Shown in pieces: positions 1 through 9,326 of a DNA stretch of 64,000 nucleotides. The stretch is taken from positions 1 through 64,000 of the forward strand of contig JASCIV010000039.1 of the NCBI GenBank assembly GCA_030374735.1, read 5' to 3'. The number at the start of each line of letters is the position of its first letter. Position 1 is the stretch's first letter. The position numbers and the translations under genes were made by a program. The notes under the pieces are model-generated. The model worked only from the letters and a program-made list of their open reading frames with translations, did no database searches and was not told where the DNA came from. Source of the stretch: Gracilaria caudata (lineage: Eukaryota; Rhodophyta; Florideophyceae; Gracilariales; Gracilariaceae).

Positions 1-632
1 GGCAGACAGAGCCTTCGAGACAGAGTCCGCCGTGGACAACGCAGGACATAATGTTCGACGTTGTTCAACACATTAGGGCGACAGGTGCACAAAAACCTCT
101 TTCCTGACAGATGAGTCACAAGAGGATGAAGCAGTGGTGTATGGCCTACATACTGCATTGGTGACGTCCGAGGATTGAAGGAATTTAAGAAACTAGCTTC
201 GAGACGAAGATGGGAGCGCTCAGTAATGCAACATCTTTTGCTAAGTTTAGGGTTTCCAGGAATATGTCAGTGTCGTTAGCTTACCTGTCACTAATAGTTT
301 GTCTTCGATAAGCACATCTGCAGATGATTTATGAAAGGGAACTGTTGCGATAGTGGATAATGGGTCGGAGATGAAACTCTCAACCTCGAAGGCAAGTAAG
401 ACGATTTTTTTCAGCAGTCGAACAAATATTGTCGATTCAGTTTACCGTCATTTAATGAGGGTAAACTGGGTGATGATGAACTTTGCTTCACTTCTCAGCT
501 TAGATCTCGGCCTCGTTCCTCATGTATCAAAATGTCTCCCTGCTCGCTAAGAGGTTCATGGCTTTGGAAGAGGTAGAACACAAAGAAGCAGCACATGCTA
601 GCTGCGGAGCAATGTGAATCGTATCAAATATA
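1..632. other. Non-coding left edge
   Basis: No recognisable gene, RNA or repeat is seen here. The only open frame longer than 60 codons starts on GTG and has no recognisable content. The stretch includes the downstream flank of the methyltransferase gene that ends at 633 on the minus strand. Confidence 0.5.
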
Positions 633-1587
633 CTATACAAAATCAGCTACTTCATGTTCGAGTTTGTGTTTCTTCACGATGGTTGCTGCCCTTTTTGTAG
701 ACATTAAGAGCCATCTAAGGTAGAGTTCGTTGATTAGCTTATCGTCCAGATCTGGAACTATGGCACCACACTGTCGAACATGAAACAAAAACATAGCACA
801 GCTGACGGAAATATTAAAACTTTGGGAGAAACCTGACATCGGAATGTACACCTTCACGTCAGCCACATCTCTTAAGGCAAAGCTCAGACCTCTTTCCTCG
901 TTACCAAACATTAGACATATTCTATCCATTTGCTCGAAATTGACTTCAGTTATAGGGGTTGCGTCATCATCAAGGCATGTTGCAACTAGAGTGAACCCGC
1001 GTTTCTTCAGAGCAGTGGTTGCATCCAAACAATGTCTGTATTTGTTAACGATCATCCACTATCGTGTTAGATTTACGAATACGGATCAACCAAAGTCCCA
1101 CTCCGGCAAAATTGTCGAGGTCAGTCAGCGCAGTTCCCGAACGTAGGTATAACGCAAATCAAATATGTAAGGGTCGTACCTTGTCAGCGTTCATGGTAAT
1201 CCCTCCCGGGACTTTAAACGGCTCATATGACTCTACTGCATGTGCTTCCAGAAGACCAAATCCTTCCATAGTTCTTAAACATGCTGCGCCATTGGCTGGG
1301 TCATGAAGATTCTCGAAGAGACATTGTACTCGCTGGCATCGATTGGACAAGACTTCTTCGACTCTCTTTAGTCGACTTGGTTTAACTGAATCTCTGAGCA
1401 TATTTATAAGTGTAGTCTCTTTAACTCGGCTCCCATAAAGGCCTGTGGGACCCCAAGAACCATCTTCGTTCTTCCCAACTGCGGGTTTCGGCTGTTTGGG
1501 CAAAATTGGATGGTCTGCCTTGTTGAAACGCGATTTTTTCCCGTTTGCTTTGGGTTCTGAGCAAGATTCTTCTAACAGGATGTCCAT
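633..1587 (-). CDS. TrmH/SpoU-family tRNA/rRNA 2'-O-methyltransferase
   Basis: A SPOUT-fold enzyme that by family transfers a methyl group from SAM to a ribose 2'-OH, probably in tRNA (TrmH, Gm18 type). I read two exons, 1180-1587 and 633-1058, separated by a 121-bp GT..AG intron (1059-1179). The junction rebuilds the motif NADKWMIVNKY, the usual TrmH ADKW element, and gives 277 residues. The N-terminal half has a TrmH helical region (LKRVEEVLSNR) and the segment HDPANGAACLRT, equivalent to the family's H.P.N..A..RT signature. The C-terminal knot motifs are FGNEERGLS and IPMSGFSQSFNISVS. The start at 1587 is the ATG nearest the domain. The same frame is open to 1842, and another minus-strand frame is open at 1593-2009, so further upstream exons are possible. 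The exact RNA target and the compartment (cytosol or organelle) cannot be read from the sequence. Confidence 0.8.
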
Positions 1588-3565
1588 GGTCTTTAAACTA
1601 ACTTGAGCGCGTAGCTGAGCGGCGAAAGAGCGAGGGAGTTGTCGACGGGGCAGAAGAAGTCTATGAAACCAAAGCATTCTCCCCAAAGCGGGGTTTGTAA
1701 CACATCCCGCACGTCGCCGCGAAGAAAACCAAAAACAGCCACGATGCATTGTTGTGTTCCAAAAAATACCAATGATGGGAACTGCATCACAGTATGAATA
1801 ACACTTCCTGAGCTGTATCTGCAGGTTTTGGATGCACCCCATCTAATATCAGGTGAAGCCCAAACAGTTTCCTGGAACCTTCCCGGATTCTGACGTTTCC
1901 GACAAACTTTGTCTGGTTCGTCAAACAGATGATACCGAAGTGTCATATCACAGAACTCGTGAACGCCTTTGGAGAATTGCGCAGGCTTTGTGCGACGGAG
2001 CTGTCCCACTGGAGCACGACATCAAGTGGATACGCGTGCATTAGTTTCCTCGCGCGAAGCACTTCCGAATTCGTTTAATAAACCCTATATCTCCATCTCA
2101 AAGAGGTGTTACAGATTGACCGTCTGTTATTGCTCGGTCACTTATGGATGATGAAAGTGTGGATAGTGAATGATTCTTCAAAAACGTACATTAATTGGCC
2201 ACATGAAGCTTTTGGACTGCATAACAACAACACACATGCTGGGAGACATAGAATTAAGAAGTGACGCAGCCCCGACAGGACCAGGGGACATTTTGTAGAT
2301 GAGGCGAGAATGACAGTACCAAGTTTGCGTCAAGTCTGGCGCAGCTCAATTGGTAATTTATCGATAAGAACATGTACACACGAGCACAAGAGATCCGCCT
2401 TCACTCGGTGTGTGTGAGTTCCATTTGGTTGGGAGAAGCAAAACGGATACACGGTCGAGTCTCCAACGAGAACCAGCACCTTCCAGGCTCACAAAATAGG
2501 TCGTCTGAGAAAATAGTTGAACGAGATGCAATATTCGTCACAATGCTGAGAAATAATTGGTGAACCATTTGTTGTTACCGGTACGTATCTACAGAGTCTA
2601 TACTATATTATAGACACTGGCGACACTTGGAAGAGAGGGGGAGAGTCATCGCCTTGTGAGAGAAACTCACAGTATATGTATTTCGAACAGCCTAACGTCC
2701 TTTTAAAGAACTGCCGAATCCATCACATGAACGGCCAGAAACGACTAAAATCTTCATATTCGAGAGGGGGATAGCTTGAGTTGAGTTACATACGAACTTT
2801 AGCGCCAGCAACTCTCTAAAAACATTGATGTTCTAACTCGAACAGTATGATCGCGATTGATTATTGTCATCATGATCAATCGAGCCATGATCATCATGAT
2901 GGCAACGCGCATCTGCATTTGTATCGATTACACATAAGAAGAGCAATAAATCGCACGCTTGCATAGAAGAACATCGTGTTATATGATAGATGATCTACCC
3001 TTGTCAGAACCTTCACACTAATTTTCATTTCAAACAACGCAGACAAGACATTTCATTTCAATCTCAAAGAAGTGTACCCTTGTTCTCTTCGCAACAGTCA
3101 CTGCTACGAAGTAGAACGTACCAAAGGTACGACAGTACCACGGTACCACGAAGAGCAACAGCACGGTAAAAGTCTACGGAATCCATAATTTGGAGTTCTC
3201 AATATTGGTAAAAAAAAAAATTGTCAGATTTCTAATCCGAGACATTGCTGTGCAATAAATGGGCATCTTCCGTGCCTTGCTGGACGCCAGTCGCACCTCA
3301 AGATTCCTGGAGAAACTTTATTTCTCTGTTTATCGACGAAAAAGCTCCTCCTCATTGCCACACACATGTCCCTTCAGTGAACTTTTATCAGCATGGAAAG
3401 GTCTTGCGTACACCGACGGCAGAATCCATTCAACTGGTCTTGTCATGAATAGGAAACGTTGGTAAAGTTCTTTGTATCTATATTGTTTTGGTTCGAGACC
3501 GTCTTCGTCAAACTGTGACAGTACTTGTTCAACCGTCCATTCTATCTCCACGTTGATACTGCACA
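1588..3565. other. Long non-coding gap before the RPE gene
   Basis: About 2 kb without a recognised gene. A minus-strand open frame at 1593-2009 has no ATG at its outer end and no recognisable domain. A palindromic, ATGATC-rich patch lies at 2866-2902, short GGTACC-type inverted repeats lie near 3117-3153, and a run of A begins near 3211. The stretch separates two divergent genes and should contain both promoters; I see no clear TATA box. Confidence 0.45.
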
Positions 3566-4297
3566 ATGCCATCCTCGGTAATTGTAGCTCCCTCAATTTT
3601 GTCATCTGACTTTGCTCGTCTTGCAGATGAGTCAGCTCGCATGAAGAGTATAGGAGCGGATTGGCTTCATGTCGATTGCATGGACGGTCATTTCGTTCCC
3701 AATTTAACTATCGGTCCACCTGTTGTGAAATCGCTTCGAAAACACACCGATATGTTCCTGGATTGCCATATGATGGTTTCAAACCCAGCTCAGTGGATTG
3801 ACCAACTCGCAGCCGGAGGTGCAAATGGAGTTACTTTTCACTTGGAATGCTTTTGCAAAGCTCCTTACGATATTAACGATCCCACGCCTTACGAAGGCCT
3901 ACAACCAGAGGAGCTGATGCAAGGCATGGATTTGGCTAACAAAATCCGAGCTCTAGGAATGAGGGTAGGACTTGCCCTTCGACCTCGTACGCCACTGGAA
4001 GCTGCAAGAAAATTGGTCGATGAAGGACTTGTGGATATGCTGTTGATAATGACAGTGGAACCAGGCTTTGGTGGGCAGAAGTTTAAGGAGCATATCATGG
4101 ACAAAGTTAGACAAGCCAGAAAGCTGTACCCAAGTTTATTGATACAGGTAGATGGAGGTATCGCTCCAACGACAGTGCAAAAGGCAGTTGATGCTGGAGC
4201 GAACGTGTTAGTCGCTGGTTCTGCCATTTTCGGTGCCCCAGATCCAAAAGAAGTTGTTGATTGCTTCAGAAGGGCCGCGGAGGTGGCATCCTCGTGA
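3566..4297 (+). CDS. RPE: Ribulose-phosphate 3-epimerase
   Basis: Interconverts D-ribulose 5-phosphate and D-xylulose 5-phosphate in the pentose phosphate and Calvin cycles. The 243-residue product spans a complete TIM barrel and begins directly with the first strand (VAPSILSSDFARL). Family motifs are present in order: DWLHVDCMDGHFVPN with the metal-binding His and Asp, LDCHMMVSNP, MTVEPGFGGQKF, QVDGGIAP, and AGSAIFGAPD in the phosphate-binding loop. The length is normal for the cytosolic eukaryotic enzyme and there is no room for a transit peptide, so this is probably the cytosolic isoform. A plastid isoform would have to be encoded elsewhere. The start ATG is the only one compatible with the full domain. 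The gene is convergent with the next one, with 83 bp between stop codons. Confidence 0.96.
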   Translation: MPSSVIVAPSILSSDFARLADESARMKSIGADWLHVDCMDGHFVPNLTIGPPVVKSLRKHTDMFLDCHMMVSNPAQWIDQLAAGGANGVTFHLECFCKAPYDINDPTPYEGLQPEELMQGMDLANKIRALGMRVGLALRPRTPLEAARKLVDEGLVDMLLIMTVEPGFGGQKFKEHIMDKVRQARKLYPSLLIQVDGGIAPTTVQKAVDAGANVLVAGSAIFGAPDPKEVVDCFRRAAEVASS

Positions 4298-4380
4298 TAA
4301 TGCCACGTGCTTTTGCTTTTGCTGTATTCTTTACAAAGTTAGTACCATAAATTAAGATATCGGCACAGCTAAAAATGATA

Positions 4381-5292
4381 TTACAAGCATGACTCGATCA
4401 GTTGCTTAAGCTTTTTCGGTGACGGTGCGATCTCGCTACGTAACAGTGTTTCATTGCGATAGAAATAAAATGACGGAATACTTGTTACGCGAAGATCTGA
4501 CGCCAAGTCGAGCGAGATGTCCACATCCACAGTGACGAACACGCTGTCCTTGAACTGCTCGGCGAGCTTCGTGAACTCGGGGGCCATGGCGCGACACGGT
4601 GCACACCACGATGCGGAGCAATCTAGAACAACAAGGGAACCCTTCGCTGCGGATTTGAGAACTTGCTTAAACTGCTCACGGCCCTCTACCACTTTAACAG
4701 CTGATTCGGGCGTCTTCTCAAAGAGGGGAGTTGCGCCAAAAGGTCGCTCTAAGTCTGGGTGATCGGTTTCGTTCCACAAATGGATCCTGAAAAGCGGGTG
4801 ATAGAAGAGGCGGTAAAGGAAGAAGGCGCTGTACAAGAGAAAGAAGGCCATGTAGCTACTCCACAGACATAGCCAAATGGCAGCAAGCGCAAACATGAGC
4901 AGCTCTGAGGACAGTTTTGTGGCAACCTTGTTGTCGTGATCAAACACTGTGAATACGGGCTGATCTGTGACCGTTCCGTCTGCATTGTACACTTTGGACA
5001 ACGGAATCGGGGTCTGGTCTTTTTGCTTGAGCATGGAGTAGAACACTATGAGCAGAGTGAGTATCATTGCAACCACAGAGACGATGAACACTGCGACAGC
5101 CACGGAGTTCTTCTGGAGCGAGGCGGCCGCGACCACGCCCCCGAACACGGGAGAAACCACTTGCACAGCTTGAATTAGCATAGACCTCAGCCAGGCATTC
5201 GAGCTTGACGTATCGCTGGGTTCATCGCGCGGAGCGGTAGTCTTCCTGACGGGAGAAGCCTTTCGACGGCGGCGCAGATTATTCTTCGGCAT
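4381..5292 (-). CDS. PHO88/SND3-like membrane domain fused to a C-terminal thioredoxin domain
   Basis: A 303-residue protein with two parts. The N-terminus is basic and Ser/Thr-rich. Residues about 37-190 hold hydrophobic segments near 64-88 and 131-164, followed by the stretch FRIHLWNETDHPDLERPFG. That layout, particularly a tyrosine/aspartate-containing linker, paired membrane segments and an IH...L.RPF ending, resembles PHO88/SND3, an ER membrane protein of the SRP-independent targeting pathway. Residues about 195-303 form a thioredoxin domain with the active site W229-C-A-P-C233, the cis-proline in TSIPSF (P273) and an intact C-terminal helix. Both active cysteines are present, so redox activity is expected. 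I infer an ER-membrane oxidoreductase, perhaps analogous to the TMX proteins. The PHO88 call rests on motif resemblance only; the thioredoxin call is firm. The gene is divergent from the UBE2Z-like gene. Confidence 0.8.
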   Translation of the reverse strand: MPKNNLRRRRKASPVRKTTAPRDEPSDTSSSNAWLRSMLIQAVQVVSPVFGGVVAAASLQKNSVAVAVFIVSVVAMILTLLIVFYSMLKQKDQTPIPLSKVYNADGTVTDQPVFTVFDHDNKVATKLSSELLMFALAAIWLCLWSSYMAFFLLYSAFFLYRLFYHPLFRIHLWNETDHPDLERPFGATPLFEKTPESAVKVVEGREQFKQVLKSAAKGSLVVLDCSASWCAPCRAMAPEFTKLAEQFKDSVFVTVDVDISLDLASDLRVTSIPSFYFYRNETLLRSEIAPSPKKLKQLIESCL

Positions 5293-5942
5293 GGTCAGAG
5301 AAGCGATCGAAACTGTCTATGTGTGTGTGTGCTGGTGTCGCAAGGAGGGAGGAGGGGGATGTTGGGGGGAGCGCGCTCCAAGTGCTTCCGCACCGCGCTG
5401 GTGATTGCGTCATTGGGGCGGCACATTTCGTCAGGAGCGAGGTGAATTGGCTGGTGACAGCGGTGAGGGCGAGAGAGCAGCGGGAGAAGAGGGACGCTGT
5501 AAGACGTTGCTGCTTACACACGCAAAACGGGATGCGCCACTGCGGAGCTGAGGGATCCTAACATGCATGATGCGCCAGCGCTGGTGCGCTGCACACGCGA
5601 AAAACAACCGAAATTCAGGCTGCGACGTCGCTCAAAACGCTTGTGTCGTCACCAGCTTGTGCGATTCGGAGTTGGCGTTACAGGTGTACCGTCGTACCTG
5701 CCGTATATATACGTCCACAACAAAACCAAGTTTATCGCCCCCACTTTGGGCCTGCGTGGCGGGTTCTCCGAGCACAAAGTCATCGCGCTGCGTGTCTTTC
5801 GTTCCAGACGGGAGCGCCATATTATTCAGTCGCCGACTACCATCCCCGTCGGCTCACGTCGTTTGCTCCTACTCCATCCTCCTCCTGGTACCCTCACCCG
5901 CGCCAAAGCCTTCCTAACCGTTCCGCTTGTCGCGTCGCCAAC
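5293..5942. other. Shared divergent promoter region
   Basis: A 650-bp region between two divergent genes, moderately GC-rich and starting with a GT microsatellite near 5320. It contains a TATA-like element at 5704-5711 oriented toward the UBE2Z-like gene. No convincing ORF of its own; overlapping frames start at non-ATG codons. Confidence 0.5.
5704..5711 (+). promoter_or_regulatory. TATA-like element upstream of the UBE2Z-like gene
   Basis: TATATATA lies 232 bp before the chosen ATG at 5943. A start site about 30 bp downstream would give a 5' leader of roughly 200 bases. This placement supports the internal ATG rather than the upstream GTG of the open frame. It is a single short match, so confidence is moderate. 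Confidence 0.4.
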
Positions 5943-7235
5943 ATGTCCGGCGCCTCGAGTAGCGGCGACGCAACCTCGCGTCTTCTTCGCCCGTTTTCGT
6001 CCGTCACCCCGTCCGCATCGCGTCCACCCAACTCCGGCGTGCTTCGTATCCAACATGAACTCAACACGCTCCTCAGAGAGCCCGTACCGTTTATCTACGT
6101 CAATGCCGACGAGGCCAACGTCACCCGAATTACCGCGCTTGTCATCGGGCCTTTGGAGACTCCCTATGCCGGAGGCTTCTTCCGCTTTGATATCAGAGTC
6201 GGTCCCGAGTACCCTATGAACCCTCCCAGGGTTATCTTTCAAACTACCGACGGCGGCCGTGTCCGCTTTAACCCCAACTTGTACAGCGACGGCAAGGTTT
6301 GTCTCTCCATTTTGGGCACATGGACCGGACCGGCCTGGTCTAGCGCAGAGAGCCTGTCCTCCGTCCTGCTCTCCATTCAATCTCTCATGTGCCCCGAACC
6401 GTATCACAACGAGCCGGGTTTTGAGACACGTGACGATCAGCCTGTCAAGGCCGCCTACAACGACTACCTACGTTACGAGACTTTACGTGTCGCTGTAGTC
6501 GGTACCCTCAATCATACCAGTCACGCCAAGCAGTTCCCCGATGTCTGTGACAGATTGTTTTTGTCATGGTATGAGATGTACATGGCAACTGCAAAGGACT
6601 TGCAGAATCGATTGGATGGAAAGACATACAAAGATGCCTTCTCAAGCACCAAGGGTACTTACGATCTCAAGACCATCATAGATGCCCTGAAGCATCAGAA
6701 GAAGAAGATAATGGACCGAATGGAACGTCTTGATAAACCTCCGGAAGAACCAGCGAGCACCACCGGCGACACCACTAAGAGTTCCATCACGTACGCAGTG
6801 GATAGATTGCAGGACGAGTATCGCATTTTGTCTCGATATCCCCATCCGGGAGGTAGTGCTAGTCCGAGAGATCCTAATTTCCCCTTCGTATGGGATGCTA
6901 CTATACTTGGCCCGAACAACACTCCATGGGAAGGGGGATTCTTTGCTATGGAATTGAGATTTTCATATCAGCACCCATATCGACCACCATTTGCAAGGTT
7001 TACGTCTACAATGCATCACCCCAACATCACTACAGATGGAATTCCTGCGTTGGATCTCATCCAGACGAGATGGAATGCTAACACCAGGGTCGGGTCTATT
7101 CTTGATGCTCTGCAAGATATGCTGAAGAATCCTAGCGCGGTATATCCAGTCAATCTTGCAGTTGCTACACAACATCGTGACAGCAGAAAAGAATACGAGA
7201 GGCGAGTTCGTCGCCTTGCAGCAGATGGTTGTTAA
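5943..7235 (+). CDS. UBE2Z-like ubiquitin-conjugating enzyme with a second, catalytically dead UBC domain
   Basis: A 430-residue protein. The first UBC domain closely follows UBE2Z (USE1): IGPLETPYAGGFF, VRFNPNLYSDG, the active-site segment GKVCLSILGTWTGPAW with Cys120, SIQSLM and YHNEPGFE. The UBE2Z-specific C-terminal extension is also present (LSWYEMYMATAKDL). UBE2Z family members accept ubiquitin, and in vertebrates FAT10, from UBA6. A linker of about 40 residues (KHQKKKIMDRMERL) leads to a second UBC fold: LQDEYRILSRYP, ILGPNNTPWEGGFF, MHHPN, DGIPALDLIQTRW. The HPN motif is intact, but the catalytic Cys position carries Ala369. The second domain is therefore UEV/pseudo-E2-like and cannot form a thioester. 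Start: the frame is open from a GTG at 5643, but the first ATG is at 5943 (MSGASSSG), downstream of a TATA-like element. Confidence 0.92.
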   Translation: MSGASSSGDATSRLLRPFSSVTPSASRPPNSGVLRIQHELNTLLREPVPFIYVNADEANVTRITALVIGPLETPYAGGFFRFDIRVGPEYPMNPPRVIFQTTDGGRVRFNPNLYSDGKVCLSILGTWTGPAWSSAESLSSVLLSIQSLMCPEPYHNEPGFETRDDQPVKAAYNDYLRYETLRVAVVGTLNHTSHAKQFPDVCDRLFLSWYEMYMATAKDLQNRLDGKTYKDAFSSTKGTYDLKTIIDALKHQKKKIMDRMERLDKPPEEPASTTGDTTKSSITYAVDRLQDEYRILSRYPHPGGSASPRDPNFPFVWDATILGPNNTPWEGGFFAMELRFSYQHPYRPPFARFTSTMHHPNITTDGIPALDLIQTRWNANTRVGSILDALQDMLKNPSAVYPVNLAVATQHRDSRKEYERRVRRLAADGC

Positions 7236-7532
7236 TGTGTGGCAATTTGGCCCATTGTTGAACTGTACTAATTGGTCGGCGCTACGGTTTCTTTCTGGAG
7301 CATTCATGCGAGCATTTACCTTCGTACCTTATTCTCTTTTCTATTGCCAACGCACTGTTACTATGAGAATGTACACTACGTCCTGCCTTGAATTCTTCAC
7401 ACCGCGATCTCCTCTATTAAGCAGCAAGAGATTCGTGTTTGTGAGGCAATGTAAATTGCAGTTACTGCGCGGAGCTCAGTGAGGCTTCTATCCGGTCAGT
7501 ACATATCCCTAAAAGGCAGTGCACCCCCAACA

Positions 7533-9326
7533 CTATCGCTTGCCGCGCGAATTACCCCGCACTTCGTTTGGATTCCGTCGCCCATACCCAACGATTAACG
7601 GCTTGTTGTATGGATTAAACTTAGCCCCCGCGTTGTAGAAGTTTGATGGATCCAGAACATCCACATTCAACCTCTCTCTTTGCTTTTGTAGTCGCCTTTG
7701 CTTCACAGGATCTATCTGATCCTCCCGTAAAATCAAATCGTTGTTGTGACGACCCCCTCTTGGCATTGGTATAGGATACTTTGTACCCCGCAATGAGGCC
7801 TTCTTCTTCGGGTTCAGATACGCATGAGCTCTTCCGTTTTTGTCGATTCTGTATGCAACCCTATGCATACAGGAGTTGCCGCATTTCTCGCAAAACTTGC
7901 GCTCTAATTCAGTGGTGACTATTCCACAAGCTTGGCAACGAAGAGCGAAGTGCTTGATTTTCCGGATTGATCTACGCCCATCAACAGAAAGCAACTTCAT
8001 CCCCATCTGCAGCATAGTGTTCTGCATGGCAAAATCTGTTGTGACACATGCAACTTTTCTACGCTCTTCATCTAAATCCACTTCCTCTCCTCTGTCACGC
8101 GCAAGGTGCTCTTCAAGATTGAATTCGTTTATCCATTCAGAACCATCTTCGTCACTGTCCAGAATTTCAGCAGAAGAATTGTCCTGAACACACTTCTCAT
8201 CTGCCTCCATCTCTGGCGCAGGATAAGACGTGCTTTCAAAACTTCGCGACTCTCTGTCAACTGTAGGGCGAAGACCATTTGCTCTGTCTTCTACAGTTTG
8301 CACATTCCCGTCTGAATTCGGAGCATCTTGTGCTACGATTGCCTTACGTCTCCTTCTACGATATCGCGGACGGCGAGCGTTGCTCTTCGAACTCGCCTGC
8401 TGCTCATTCTTCTTCTCTCCAAAGGCAAGATGCATATCTTCACTAACCTCTTGTCCCAAGAAATCTTTGGTCTCCTCCTTCGCCCCATTGGCCTCTTCCG
8501 TCATGATCTCCCCCTTAGGCTCTGTCTCCTTTGTCTCCACCTTTGCATCCTCGACTTTTGGTGTATCTTGCAAATGTGAAGAATCTTTGTTATCTTGGAC
8601 TGACATTTTGTTTTTGTTTCCGACACCTGTGCCTTTGAGCTTCGGGTTTTGCCTCAGAGATTTCGTATGCGGCTTCGATACAATTTGCCAATCTCCTCCC
8701 GAAAAGTTTTCGTCTTCGTCATCAAGTTTACCTTTGTTTCTAGAAATTCGTTCTTGTACTTGAATGGCCTCAAGTTGATCCAAAACTTCGAAAGGAATGG
8801 TTCTCCCGATGCGAACATCTGATACATGATGTTGAGCTGGAGCCGTTTTCAAGAATTTGTCACCATTTGCTTCACGTTCAAGCATGCGCGTTAATGCTAT
8901 AACTTTCAAATCTGTCAAGGATAACACAGAGAAATCACCAGTGCTCTTTGCGAAGAGAACGGTTTCTGCCATGGCCTCCGAGGACGGAGCACGCAATATA
9001 ATTGAGCCTTGCAACAAAGCAAGCCGAGCGCGAGCTCTTGGGTCTCTAACTTCGTGAAGGACTTCCGGAACAGAAAAGAAAGTGACTTTTGAGTCGGATG
9101 ACGGAGAATATACATAATCACCTGTTTCTGTGTTAACAAGACCACCAAGCGAAAACAAACTGTCCGTTCCGGCGATTAGAGCTGCTGTGTCGAGTACGAC
9201 GATGAGCCCATGAGACTCTGAAGATGACATGACGAATGGGGAACAAATGGGTTTCAATCGGCGGGCGAAAGCGGCCCGTGGATCACCGACGGCGCCGTTT
9301 CCCAAAACGCGGAACATCATGTTCAT
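7533..9326 (-). CDS. NOB1: NOB1, 20S pre-rRNA D-site endonuclease
   Basis: The PIN-domain nuclease that makes the final 3' cleavage of 18S rRNA in pre-40S particles. The PIN domain begins LIVVLDTAALIAG with the first catalytic Asp, followed by a TGDFSVLSLTDLKVIALT segment holding further acidic residues. A long, low-complexity acidic/basic insert follows (about residues 195-400), then the zinc ribbon CQACG...CEKCG near 7880-7945 and the hallmark tail YPIPMPRGGRHNNDLILREDQ. With the ATG at 9326 the product has 597 residues. A second ATG at 9230 (MSSSESHGL) lies right before the PIN domain and fits other NOB1 proteins better; the 32 extra residues may be untranslated. UTP4 and Dbp10, also ribosome biogenesis factors, lie in the same window. 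Confidence 0.93.
   Translation of the reverse strand: MNMMFRVLGNGAVGDPRAAFARRLKPICSPFVMSSSESHGLIVVLDTAALIAGTDSLFSLGGLVNTETGDYVYSPSSDSKVTFFSVPEVLHEVRDPRARARLALLQGSIILRAPSSEAMAETVLFAKSTGDFSVLSLTDLKVIALTRMLEREANGDKFLKTAPAQHHVSDVRIGRTIPFEVLDQLEAIQVQERISRNKGKLDDEDENFSGGDWQIVSKPHTKSLRQNPKLKGTGVGNKNKMSVQDNKDSSHLQDTPKVEDAKVETKETEPKGEIMTEEANGAKEETKDFLGQEVSEDMHLAFGEKKNEQQASSKSNARRPRYRRRRRKAIVAQDAPNSDGNVQTVEDRANGLRPTVDRESRSFESTSYPAPEMEADEKCVQDNSSAEILDSDEDGSEWINEFNLEEHLARDRGEEVDLDEERRKVACVTTDFAMQNTMLQMGMKLLSVDGRRSIRKIKHFALRCQACGIVTTELERKFCEKCGNSCMHRVAYRIDKNGRAHAYLNPKKKASLRGTKYPIPMPRGGRHNNDLILREDQIDPVKQRRLQKQRERLNVDVLDPSNFYNAGAKFNPYNKPLIVGYGRRNPNEVRGNSRGKR

Noticed and set aside
1593..2009. 138-codon minus-strand frame upstream of the TrmH-like gene
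   Set aside because: No ATG at its start, no recognisable domain and no supported splice link to the methyltransferase. It is kept only as a possible upstream exon.
2333..2410. tRNA-like A box (TGGCGCAGCTCAATTGG)
   Set aside because: The D-stem 3' side and acceptor stem cannot pair, and no B box lies at the right distance.
3489..3499. B-box-like GGTTCGAGACC
   Set aside because: The flanking bases do not form a T stem, and no matching A box precedes it.
5643..5942. 100-codon upstream extension of the UBE2Z-like gene
   Set aside because: It starts on GTG and overlaps a TATA-like element. The ATG at 5943 is a better start.
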